From NCBI GenBank assembly GCA_951799445.1, contig OX637292.1, positions 6,017,296 through 6,081,295 of the forward strand: a stretch of DNA of 64,000 nucleotides. Reading direction: 5' to 3'. The notes under the pieces are model-generated. The model ran no database searches. It saw only the letters and a program-made list of their open reading frames with translations, and was not told the DNA's origin. This DNA comes from Pseudisothecium myosuroides (taxonomy: Eukaryota; Streptophyta; Bryopsida; Hypnales; Lembophyllaceae). The position numbers were made by a program, and so were the translations under genes. Numbering within the stretch: position 1 is the first letter of the stretch; each line of letters starts with the position of its first letter. Below, in pieces: positions 38,606-48,739 of this stretch.

Positions 38606-38989
38606 CGAGGTGCTTGGACACTTGAATTCAATCATGCATATATTGTTTTTGAGTTAGTCTGGGGAGTTAGCTCGAGCCGCGCGGCCCTATTGATGATTAT
38701 TCCATGCCCACACTATTGAGACGGAAGCGGATCCGCACCTACCACAGAGCAAAGGCTGGCTAGCCCTGGCTGGCTGACTCCCTGAACCTTGGCAATGATT
38801 ATGTACCAGCTCTCTCTCTTGCACGACCTTGTTGAAAGCCTGGGCCATGGAAAAAACAGCCTTCTAACTTTGCTCACTCAAACTGCCAAACCTAAGGTAA
38901 CCGACCCATTTCTGATCAGTCCCCCATTTTTTGCAGTAGGGGAGGCGACCCATTCCTGATCAGTGCCTCCATTTTGGCTATGTATACTA

Positions 38990-39303
38990 AGGTAGGAGGT
39001 CCTAAAATGGAGCGGGTTCTAAAACCAATCAAGCTCTAGAGGTACATTTTGCACTTTCCAATGTACAAGTGGTGTGCATTTGAGGAGGTGGTCGGTTTTA
39101 GAGCCCACAAAAATGCACTTTTCTGCAACTTCAGAAATTCATAACTAATTCCACAAAGCTTCAAAAAATATGAAACAACTTGGGTTAGATGCCAATTTCT
39201 CTTGCCCTTTCAAGAAAAATTTACTGAAAAATATTTTAAGAAGTTCTACCTCCCCAAAAGTCAACTTCAGCTCTTAGATGAGCGGTTTATGGACCTCCTA
39301 CCT
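38990..39303. mobile_element. TA-flanked 'AGGTAG' MITE, 314 bp (GGAGG subfamily), nested
   Basis: TA-AGGTAGGAGGTCC at the left and GGACCTCCTACCT-TA at the right form a perfect 15-bp inverted repeat. It sits inside the outer element, where related copies read TATGTAGGTTGTTC without interruption. Confidence 0.85.
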
Positions 39304-39424
39304 TAGTTGTTCTCTTTCTGTGAACAGTGATTAATTATGGAGTGGTTCCTGACGCAGTTGTGGTACATAATGATTGGCCACAAGACTCTCAATATTGTAA
39401 CCACCCCTTGTCAGTTTTATTTAA

Positions 39425-39645
39425 CCCTTAAACGCTCCAACATCCATTTTCTGGACAATGAACGGAGGGCTTGCAGGCATTCTTTCGTCCAACTAACTTC
39501 TCATTCATCGAATGTAATACTTGAATGTTACAAAGGCATCCTTCCTTGATGACCAATTTCATGAAATTGCAGCAAATGATACTTCTATACAAAGATATAA
39601 GTAAAAATGTGCAAAAATTCAGAAAAGAATTGAAGCGTTGAAGGA
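39425..39645. mobile_element. Short TTAA-type MITE, 221 bp, nested
   Basis: TTAA at 39421-39424, then CCCTTAAACGCTCCAAC. The right end GAAGCGTTGAAGGA is followed by TTAA (39646-39649), which is also the left border of the next element. Terminal repeats are imperfect. It matches 17741-17962 in size and in its first ten bases. Confidence 0.6.
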
Positions 39646-39649
39646 TTAA

Positions 39650-40571
39650 CCCCTAAAGTACCAAAGTCCCCTCGGGGGACACTTCAGATTTTGGGCAGGC
39701 TCGTGTGGCCTCAAATTTTGATCTGATTTTTTGAAACTTTTTTTGAAGATAGGGAATCACATTAGCTTTCTTAAAATATAATTTTTTTTTCAATCGGTGC
39801 CCAGGAGCAAAAGTTATGCCATCCTAAAGCAAAAAAGCAGTTCGACGGGCAGAAAATAAAAAACACAAAAAATAGTTTTTTATTTTTTATTTTATTTTCC
39901 CTCAAAGATCATGTTTTTGTCTACATCTGAAGCTTTGATTCATTCTATTTGGACTAATAATGAGAAAGTTATGGACAATCTTGTTTTTCGGGCAATTTAA
40001 GCATCTTCAAAAAAACTAACTTATAGAATTCATTTTTGAATGCAATTTTCAATTTTTTTCATTTTTTTTTTGTTGACAAGGTCAAGTTTGTTTGCAAGAA
40101 CAATCCCACCATTGGGATTATGTTGTTTTAATTCCACCTAAGAGCTATTAACAATTTAGTGTTTCGTTCAATTTTGGACCTACTTCTATTTACCAATTTT
40201 TTTATATGTGAAAATCAAGGTTTGACATTCTGAAATTTTTTTCCCCGACTCTCAAATCAAACGTTCAACATAAAAAATTACAACTTTTTGTTGTGTAGTG
40301 CAAAAAAAATCCACAAATGGCCGTCAAAGTCATCTGAAATTGCAGGAAACAATTCAAAAAAACTTTTTTTTCCAACTTTGAATGCTATTATCTTCCAATC
40401 GGAACGGTCAAATGTCTTGAAATTTTTACCACATAATCTGAGACAAGTGAAGTACAAGATCCTACGGTTAGATTCTAAGAAAAAAGTATTTTTGGGTTTA
40501 GGGAGTGATCGCAGCAGAAATGGCAGTTTTCAGTGGTTCGGGAGCCAGAAAATGCCTTGGTATTTCAGGGG
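39650..40571 (+). mobile_element. Complete TTAA-flanked (piggyBac-like) element, type A, 922 bp, nested
   Basis: TTAA at 39646-39649 and 40572-40575. Ends are CCCCTAAAGTACCAAAGTCC and GGTATTTCAGGGG. It retains the 25 bp lost from the copy at 14176 and is otherwise almost the same, so both probably moved recently. Non-coding. Confidence 0.85.
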
Positions 40572-40602
40572 TTAAGTAGTTGAAAATGGGTCGGCTACCT
40601 TA

Positions 40603-41514
40603 AGTTGCACATTATCATTGCACCCAAGGCCAAGCCCAGCGAAGCCCTGAACGTAATCATATAGCGAGATTGGAATCGAAGCAGAGAGGCCACCCGTTTC
40701 GTTTGAATGTCAGACCTGGCCCAGCTTTCACATGACTACCAGGCTTTGACTTTGGGAGGGTTCAGAAACGGGCGCAATGTGGGGGAATAAAGCCCGTAGC
40801 GTGGCCGTGCCCAAGCTTATATATTATTGGTCAGTTGGCTTATTGGGCATATATGACACCGATTGTACTGTACATGCCAATTCCAAACAGTTAGCGAGCA
40901 CACAAATTTATTTCATGTCCCACGCAAGTCATCTTTGTGTAGTGTGCGGACACACTTGTGCACGTTCGTGGCTTGGTATCATGGCGGGACTGGAAGTCAC
41001 GACACACTAGTTCAAGCACCCTGTTGCAGATGTCACAGTAGCCGAGTGTCTACCTGAAAAAAATAAGGCATAATAATAATAATAATAAGTGTCCTGAATA
41101 TAAGAGGTAATGCATCGAGGGCACTAAGCTTAAGGCATTGGCAAGTGTCTTGGAATTCAGTCTGAAAATATACGTTGCAGAAGAAGCTCTCTTGCGGTAC
41201 TTACTGCATTGTTCTCTCTCGGAGTTTGTGTACAGTTGGTCGGGTCCAATAATCTTATGAATTTTTTGGCCTCCCCTGGGCCTCTCCATGACAAAGTACA
41301 GTCCACTCCTTCCCAACCTAAAAGCATCTCCATCGGTACACTGTAAACTGACACGTCAAAGCTCATTTGAAGAGTGGCGGTTTAACAATAGGCCCCTCTT
41401 GCAAACTCATACCCCCACTAGCACACCGTAAAGTTCCAATTCCCCAGGTTGACAAGATGTGTGAATTTTCAACTGAAATAAACTTCAGGATGGTTAATTT
41501 TAGAAATGCAATTA
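40603..41514. other. Intergenic DNA of moderate GC
   Basis: Several short overlapping open stretches exist on both strands (for example minus 41366-41050), with no domains. It holds a (TAA)n microsatellite at 41071-41088. Confidence 0.5.
41071..41088. repeat. (TAA)n microsatellite
   Basis: Six TAA units. Confidence 0.9.
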
Positions 41515-41922
41515 AGGTAGTATGCTCTAAAAGCGACCATTTAAGGGCTGGTTTACCTTTTTCATAGGTTTTCATGAATATAAATATTTTTGGATAATTT
41601 TTCAGAGAAAAAAAATGGATGCGGAATGTAACACAAGTGGTTTCATATTTTTTGATTCATTTTTGAATTACTTATGAATTTTCAAAAAAAATTGTTGTAG
41701 GCATCTATTTGTGACCCTAGGTCTTCCAAAATCTGACCACTTGCAAAATCTAAAGTGATTTGAGTAAATGAAGGCCAATGATTGGCTCTTGCAATAAATA
41801 ATGTTTTTCTCTTTATTCTCGCAATGGCTTGAGAGGTCTATTTAAGGACCACCTAATGTCCATTTCAGACCTACATATAGGGTCGATTTGAAGAGGCCGC
41901 TTGCTTTTAGAGCAAACTACCT
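41515..41922. mobile_element. TA-flanked 'AGGTAG' MITE, 408 bp (ATGCTC subfamily)
   Basis: TA-AGGTAGTATGCTCTAAAAGC at the left and GCTTTTAGAGCAAACTACCT-TA at the right pair over about 22 bp. TA at 41513-41514 and 41923-41924. Non-coding. Confidence 0.82.
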
Positions 41923-42154
41923 TACTGCCTGGCCATTCCTCCCTAAAAAACAACAAGAAATGCTTCCTTTTTTGCTAGTACCGTGACCCAGGTCAAACCT
42001 GGCCACCACTGCAAGTTGGCGTGTTGGGAGAGATTTTTTCCGGGCCCTGGGTTGACAAAACCCAAATCTTGCAACTGGTAGGTCGACTCTGAGTTTCTGG
42101 GCACACCAACCCATTTGCCGGGGCAGCGTGGCGTGCCCCGGTGGAGATGCTCTA

Positions 42155-42577
42155 AGGTAGGATTGCCCATTCCCGACAAGGGAGTTACACCCAACGACTA
42201 GGCTACAACTATTTTCAACCAACGTTGGAACATATTTCCAACCAAAGCTTAGAATGTGTTTATTTCTCCTTTTCAAGGTTGGGACTAATAAGATTATCAC
42301 ACATGTCCCAAAGTAGTGAGCAAGAAAATAAGAAGTAGCGAGTAGGAAAACAATTACCCTATGATCGAAATTGGAAGAGTCTAAATATTGGCTATTAGTC
42401 CGGACAATTTTTTGGCTTCTAAAAATCAAAGTAATTTCAATTCTGGGAATAAAATTTTGGAAAATTTGCAGTCCCAATATTTCCTATCTTCCTACATGGC
42501 AAAATTTTTATTTGCCTAATACTACTTACACTCTGTTTGAAAATTGCTTAAGTGATCGATTATGAGTAGTCCAACCT
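42155..42577. mobile_element. TA-flanked 'AGGTAG' MITE, 423 bp (diverged)
   Basis: TA-AGGTAGGATTGCCCATTCC at the left and GAGTAGTCCAACCT-TA at the right; TA at 42153-42154 and 42578-42579. The terminal repeat is imperfect. The interior CTACATGGCAAAATTTTT resembles the 35.4-kb copy. Confidence 0.62.
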
Positions 42578-42579
42578 TA

Positions 42580-44411
42580 ATTGCATCCAACTTATGGCGA
42601 CTCCGCCCCCATGAATTTGCCCACCCATCATGTCCGGCTAAAGCTATCCACATTCTTTCTTAGGCATATTCATGCTCTGCATTAACAACTTTGAACTCTT
42701 GATTCATGACTACCTAAAACAACACTTGCGGCACTTCGCCAGTAGGGCTTTTTTTACTAGTGTCCCCCCTATTGGCCTCGCAACAGAGGTCAGTTTTTGG
42801 AGGGACACAACCATAGAGGTCACATGCCTAACACATCTGGCGAAATTTCGCCAAAAAAAAATCCTGCTCGCCAGTGTCGGCGTCTTCACAACATCAATGC
42901 TCTGCTTCTTCCTTCTCTCATTGCTTCATGCGCTACCATTTGTTGCTCAAGGTCATATTTCATTTTCCATTCGCAGTCCATCGACTGCAGCAATTCGAAT
43001 CCATTGCACACTTCTTCCGTCTTGGACTCAATTTGGAGGGTAGAATAGGGCTTATATTCTGACCGGCCACAAAACCATCTTGTAGCGGAGTCAATTTTTA
43101 CATATGATTAAATCCCCGTATTCTTGTACTTTGAGTGATTTGTTCTTTAACACTATTCCATTTCATGCTCTTACTAAGTGAATGGAGAGTTTCTGGGATG
43201 ACTCAGTTTTTTGTTGTTCTTTCTACATGTCATTTGGTGGTTCTTTGCAATCATTCAATTGTTGTCTCAGTTTAGTCATTTAATTCAATATTAAAACTAT
43301 TTTTTTGGCATTGCGATCATTTATTTAAGTTTTCAAATGCAATCAATTAAAAAACTAACAATAAAATTAGAACTCAATTCAAATATTAAGTTGAAGGCAA
43401 TTCATCAATTAAAGGCAATTTGCACACTACTGTGTTTAAATAGCAGATTCAATTTTTTTTTTTTTTAAAGTGCCAAATTATGTTGCTGATTCTTCAAAGA
43501 ACATATAAACAATCGAATCTTCAAATATATGTAAAGATGGTTTGTGGAAAATACAAAGAATCTAATAACAATCTATTGAGTCAAATACCAATCTATCATT
43601 TGACCATTTATCATTAAGAGAGTCTTTGATGGCAAAATGAAGGAATTACTTCATTGACACTTAATAAGAATGAAGAGTGGAGACTGGAGAGGTAATTTTA
43701 TAATGAAATCCATTGTTTGTTATGAATTCTAAAAGAGTATGAGATAATTTAAAGATGAGAGTTTGACTACTTAGTGTCAAAAACATACTATGTAGGAATT
43801 GTTTTTACAGCTAAACTTTAGACCTCATTTGAATATGGTAGAATAATTTTTTTAAAGAAATTTGAAGTAAATTAATGTCAAAAATTAAGCTAAAGTCATC
43901 TCAATAAACCCGTTTGTAATTTTGAGCTTTCAAGAAAAAGTTATGGACAAAATTCAAAGAGGATGTTTGAAAATATAAAAGAAAAATGTCCCTTCCAATC
44001 TCTCTCTAAATTTTGTCTATAATTTTTTCTTGGAATCGCAAAATTGCAAAAAAAAATTGGAGATGAAAGGTAATCATCTCCAAACCACAATAAATTAGTT
44101 TATTTTTTTTTAAATTATTCTATTATGCCTAAATGAGGTCTAAAATTCTGTTGTGAACACAAATCCTACTTTTGACTAAACTATGAGCACTAAGCTCCTA
44201 CTAATCCTTATTTACATATTTCACATGAATTATTTTACCTCCTACCAACCCACTTGCAAGATTCTTCATGTCTGATCAATGTTGTTCCGTAAAAATTCTT
44301 CATGGCTTTGATTCAAATTCAATTCAATGATTTAATTCAAGTTTACTTCCTAATTCTGGTTAGTTATTTTCCTTCATCAAATTCTAATTCTCACAATGCA
44401 TATAAGAACAT
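42580..44411. other. Intergenic DNA
   Basis: A 123-aa open stretch (42672-43043, plus) shows no recognisable domain and is not supported as a gene. The rest is AT-rich. The left part of the Tc1-like element may lie here, but I could not find its terminal repeat. Confidence 0.5.
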
Positions 44412-45610
44412 TGAGCACCAAAGAGAGAGCCCTAATCGTTGGAATGCGCCAAGGTGGCATGATATAAAAAGATATAGCAAAAAAAAATGAACATGCCCCA
44501 ATCCACTGTTTCTATTGTTTTGACAAAATGGAAACTATTTAGATGCATAGCAATTCAAAAACCAGGCCATTGGCTTTGAAAGTTGTATGATCATGCACTG
44601 AAAGATTTGTTGGATATTCTTGTAACTAATTTTTGAGGGTATCATAATATTGTACGAATATATATTCATAGGCTCAGTTTTAGAAATTGCATTAAGCCTA
44701 GAAAATTCTTTCTAAATATAGAACACAGAGCTAAAAGATTAGCCTTTACTTGCAAACATTATCATTGGATAGAAGAAGATTAGAGTAAAGTAATATGGAT
44801 AGATGAGTTGTCATTTGAGTTTGGAAAAAACTCTTGGCAGATTAGAGATTGGTTGGAAGGATTATCACAAGTACGTATGAAATTGTATAGTGCCGACTTT
44901 TAAGTTCGGTCAAACATCAATGATGGTTTTGGATGACTTCATTGGTTTTGGCAAAAGTCAATAGAAAGAGCTCGTGCTTTTTTGTGTTTTCTGGTGTCTA
45001 ATTTGACGAATTTTGTTAGACATCCAATGTACCCCCCCATATTTTTATATCAACAATTACGTCAACTGTAACATCTTCATGTTGCATTGAATGTAATTGT
45101 TGACGTAAAAACACGAGTTGTTACATTGGATGTCTAACAAAATCCGTCAACTTAAACACGGGTTCTTTCTAGTGCATCACAAGCTTCTCTCTACATCTTT
45201 GGAAATTTTCTGCAATGGACCGGAATACCATCTTCTATAAACATGAGTTCATGAAATTGATCATGCATGAAATAATGTCCATTCAATGTACCCTTGTAAA
45301 CATCATAAGTAAAATCACTTGCACTTTGTTCACCTTAACACATGATGATCAATGGACATGAAGAAGTTAGATTGGCTCTTGAATTCACCAAATCTAAATC
45401 CCATCAAGAATCTATAGAAAATAGTGAAAGATTTATTGCGATACTACAATAGGTCAAAGAACAAGTAAGAAATGATATAAATAATTCAAGTGGTATGGGA
45501 TCAAGTATTTTTAGAGCAATTGCAAAAGCTCATATTGAATATATATATAAACAGTTGAATACAAGTGGTAATTTTGGCAAGGTGGAAGCACTAGATGGGA
45601 GATAGTTTAA
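44412..45610 (+). pseudogene. Decayed Tc1-like (Tc1/mariner superfamily) transposase
   Basis: Pieces of a Tc1-type transposase occur in the right order but in shifted frames. Near 44426 is RALIVGMRQGGM, the start of the helix-turn-helix domain, continuing in another frame as MNMPQSTVSIVLTKWKLF (44490 onward) and KPGHWL, matching the usual K-P-G-R linker. At 44710-44860 comes HRAKRLAFTCKHYHWIEED, a stop (TAG where Trp is usual), then VIWIDELSFEFG with the first catalytic Asp. The middle is split by the foldback insert at 44959-45174. Downstream, ISKIT near 45305 fits the DNAxxHT region, with its Asp replaced by Val. DWLLNSPNLNPIKNL near 45370-45414 is the C-terminal signature, with Lys where the catalytic Glu belongs. 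A further stop follows. At least one frameshift, several stops and two lost catalytic residues show that it is dead. Known: this signature set defines Tc1-like DDE transposases. Confidence 0.82.
44959..45174. mobile_element. Foldback MITE with CACTA-like end, inserted in the transposase pseudogene
   Basis: The arms pair across most of 216 bp: TTGACGAATTTTGTTAGACA on the left against its near-complement on the right. On the minus strand the right end reads CACTAGAAAGAACCCGTG, very like the CACTAGAAGAAACCCG end of the element at 1209; the left end is CAATAGAAAGAGCTCGTG. It interrupts the transposase between the first and second catalytic regions. Confidence 0.75.
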
Positions 45611-45875
45611 AGAAAATATCCAAATTCTTGTATGATTTGGAATTTGACATGTATATATTTGTTATGATATTCAAATACTCTTCACTCCAATTCCAACGCA
45701 ATTTGAGATTTCAAAATCATTCCATTTTTGAGCATGCTAGAGCTTCATGAATTATTGGACTTTTTATTGAAATCTGACTATGGAGAAAATTTGTAAGATT
45801 ATTGGACCCAACTATATTTCCACCAACACATTACGATCAAAAAAATGCAACCAACTTCTGCACTTGTAGATACTA

Positions 45876-46131
45876 AAGGGTACTTTACACTATGGTCAAA
45901 GGTTGGGAGGCCGTCAATTTCTATCAATCTAATTGCAAAAAACTAAGAATTCAACAATCTAAATGGCCATAGTGTAAAGTGTCTTTAAGGTTTAAGGATT
46001 ATTCACTTCATACCTTGGCCAAAGGTTGAGAGGCCATTGATTTCCATCAATGATTGTAAAAAACCAAAAATCCGGCAATCTAATTGAAAATTGATGGCCT
46101 CTCAACCTTCGGCCGTAGTGTGAAGTGCCCC
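45876..46131. repeat. Palindromic repeat of four related arms
   Basis: Outer ends AAGGGTACTTTACACTATGG and CCGTAGTGTGAAGTGCCCC are inverted and bordered by TA. Inside, the arm sequence (CACTATGGTCAAAGGTTGGGAGGCC) recurs, giving two adjacent hairpins. Probably an inverted-repeat MITE that duplicated in place. Non-coding. Confidence 0.6.
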
Positions 46132-46394
46132 TAACATTCTAAGGATTATTCATTTGTGAGTGTGCTCTCAAAAGCTTATTATAGAAATCAAGAGGATAAA
46201 TAGATGCTTGTGTTGCATAATGTTTAACATGAGGTCATTGAAATTAGGGTACAGATTTTAAAATATCTATCAATTTGAACTTTGACCTCTCATGACTTTT
46301 ACAAGTTGTATCTGTATGTCATTCTTAAACCACTTCATCCTATCTTAGTTGCAATTTTTATGTATTGAGGACAATCAAATCTATACCTTAAATT

Positions 46395-46553
46395 AGGTCG
46401 TTTGTTTTGTTTTGTTTGATACTCTAATCTAAGAAACTGTGAGTCCTCCAGCAGCGTTCTTGGTGCTGCTAGAAATCTTTCCGGGAAGAGGGATATATGG
46501 ACTTTGTTTTGTGGCATTTGGACCTACAATGTCAAAGTGATTGAATTTCAAAG
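46395..46553 (+). repeat. Dispersed repeat, copy 2 of 3
   Basis: Collinear with 12606-12775: GTTTGTTTTGTTTTG, GCGTTCTTGGTGCTGC, GGACTTTGTTTTGTGGCATT and GAATTTCAAAG. Confidence 0.6.
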
Positions 46554-46920
46554 TCATGTGTAAACACCATGAAACAAAGCCCTTGCATTCCTTTTTGTAA
46601 AAGGTTTCTGTTAGTGTCAGTTTTGTGGCATTTGGACCTATGGTGTGGAAATTATGGATTTTTTGAAATTGAAAGTTGAATGAAATTATCTTTTATTTTG
46701 GAAAAAACATAACTTTTACATTGCATGTCCAAACACTACAAAACAAAACCCTTGCACTCCTTTGTGCATAAAGCTTCCTATTCGTATCAAGAACACAATC
46801 CCTCACACCGCAACAAAGCCCTTGCATCCTTTATGCTTAAAAAATTATTTTGAATTAAAAAAATTAAAAAATTCTTTTACTTTTATTTTGACTGTAGCTA
46901 CGGCATGGGACATACTAGTC

Positions 46921-47085
46921 CATACCTTAAGTTAGATTGTTTGTTTATTTTGTTACGTTCTCTGGAATTGCGCATCCTTTGATTGCGTTCTTAGTACCAT
47001 TGAAAAGACCTTAGCAAGGAGGTTGTACGGACTTTGTTTCGTGATGTTTGGACTTGTGGTATGAAAATTATTGAATTTCAAAGTT
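46921..47085 (+). repeat. Dispersed repeat, copy 3 of 3
   Basis: Same order of blocks as the other copies: TTGTTTGTTTATTTTG, GCGTTCTTAGTACCATTG, GGACTTTGTTTCGTGATGTTT and GAATTTCAAAG. Between copies 2 and 3 lie partial units repeating CCCTTGCA(T/C)TCCTTT. Confidence 0.6.
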
Positions 47086-47171
47086 TCTATTGAATTAAAA
47101 AATTAAAAAGTTACTTTTACTTTTATTTTGACTATGTCAAAAATTGAGGGCAGACTAGTGACAATAAAATG

Positions 47172-47384
47172 GGTCGGGGTGAACGAACCCCCTTCAAGTC
47201 ATTCCAAGGGTGCAAGTAAAAAAAAAAAGCCCCCTATTTTATACTTGATTAATTTACCTTAAACACCTCTTGAGACTAATTTGGGGCCTCTGAATGCAAA
47301 TATGAATTCAAAATTTGCGCGTAAAAAATGAAAAATTTCAGCGTTTTTCCAAGGGACCGAGTGAGGGGTCAATTCACCCCGGCC
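47172..47384. mobile_element. 213-bp MITE with a perfect 8-bp target duplication
   Basis: ATAAAATG lies on both sides (47164-47171 and 47385-47392). The ends GGTCGGGGTGAACGAACCCC and GGGGTCAATTCACCCCGGCC form an imperfect 20-bp inverted repeat. An 8-bp duplication is typical of hAT elements; the GG start is atypical for them, so a Mutator-like origin is an alternative. No ORF. Confidence 0.75.
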
Positions 47385-47390
47385 ATAAAA

Positions 47391-47474
47391 TGAGACCTCC
47401 CTACCACACAATTATATTTGCAATTTTTATATATTTGTGACAACGACATGAGACCTTGCTACCACGCAATTAAG
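47391..47474. repeat. Short direct repeat after the MITE
   Basis: ATGAGACCTCCCTACCACACAATTA and ATGAGACCTTGCTACCACGCAATTA-type copies are about 60 bp apart. The first begins inside the MITE's right target duplication. Confidence 0.6.
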
Positions 47475-48739
47475 GATGATAAAAAATCATTTGCTCAGTT
47501 TTATGACTAATCAAGATCATAACATTAATCAGATGGAAGCTCAAACACTCTGTAATTGCAGTGCTTTTGGTGAAAATGGTTTTCTTACATGCACTTCGAC
47601 GGGGCTGAGAGTAACATGTACTATCTCGACATCCATTCCAGTACAATTAGAGAGGTTTGAGTGCAACATGCGCCTTTGCAAAGTTATATATGTCTTGAGT
47701 TTTTGTCACAGTATGTAATTCCTGTATCCCTGGCAGCAGTGTTTTTTTTCCCGGCGATTTGGTGCAAAATTGCACCAAATTTTATGGCCTAGCACCACGC
47801 CTATAGAAAAAAATGGTACTAAAAAGGTAGAAAATCGCCAGAAAACTTCAAAAAAAAAAAATCTTGGATGAAATCGCCAGATTTTGGATGAAAATTGAAT
47901 TATTCATATGTGATATGTGCTAATATGATATTTTCTATCCAACATGTGGATGAATGTTGAAATTTGGAGCACCACTATAACATTCAATATCGCCACTATG
48001 GCACTTCATTAAAAATGAAAAAAAAACCCTTGCCTGGCAGTGTCTTATGGACCTTGGACCTTGTGTGTGTGGGACTCAAATGAATGCCTCATAATTCACA
48101 CAGATCTCAAGAAGACCTCAAAGGTCTTCACAAGTACGTCATTACATGACAAACAGATGTGACAGATTCCCATCTTCAGGTCCCTACTGCATTTGATTGT
48201 GCAATCAAAGTTGCAATGAATCATCCCCTAAACCTAAAAGTGACCTCGCTGATTCAGCCTCAATTGCGGAGATACAGGAAAATCTGCATAACCCAGGTAT
48301 AAGCTACTCGAAACCCTGACAAGTTCGTTCGCTCTTCAGTGATTTTCATTGAAGAAGGCAGTTGAAATGAAAGCCTGAAACTATTAAAAAAAAATAAGGC
48401 GCGTCTACCGCAGCATACGTCCCCAGTACATATCAGTAAGGCGTCTAAATGTCTCGTACCAGTATTAAAGCTGCGAATGGTAGCATAGCACAGGTTAAGT
48501 AGACACGAATGATCCAATTTCAGGTGAAATCGTGAACAGAGGGTGGTTCGTAGTGCAGCTGAAGTGATTGTCAACGAACTTAAATTAATTACATCTCATA
48601 TAACAAGAGCGATCCAACCCAAGTACCACTTTCTAAACGTCGACCTAAGCTAATAATTTTGTGACCCTCCCTTAGTAGACTCTCCGCTGTCTTTTGCCTT
48701 TTAAAAATTCAGCAGAAGTAGAACCTGACCAGTACTTTT
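47475..48739. other. Intergenic DNA including the probable NDB 3' region
   Basis: No separate gene is supported. A 22-bp palindrome TTTGGTGCAAAA/TTGCACCAAA lies at about 47759-47780. The final few hundred bases should hold the NDB 3' UTR; I saw no canonical AATAAA on the minus strand, which is not unusual for plants. Confidence 0.5.

Larger units (their letters stand above)
38895..40600. mobile_element. Outer 'AGGTAG' MITE of a four-element nest
   Basis: The left end TA-AGGTAACCGACCCATTTC (TA 38893-38894) and right end ATGGGTCGGCTACCT-TA (TA 40601-40602) are those of the 31308 subfamily. The body is interrupted in order by the MITE at 38990-39303, the short TTAA MITE at 39425-39645 and the type A TTAA element at 39650-40571. 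A second head-like sequence (GGAGGCGACCCATTCC, about 38941) suggests the outer element was itself partly duplicated. Confidence 0.75.

Noticed and set aside
41917..42477. 186-aa open frame on the minus strand
   Set aside because: It crosses a MITE boundary (42155) and has no domain; open by chance in MITE DNA.
42672..43043. 123-aa open frame (plus)
   Set aside because: No domain or repeat structure; three overlapping frames are open at once, as expected by chance in this composition.
46335..47100. LTR retrotransposon suggested by repeated blocks at 46395 and 46921
   Set aside because: Copies are only about 160 bp, lack TG...CA ends, a primer-binding site and any gag-pol sequence; a third copy is isolated at 12606.
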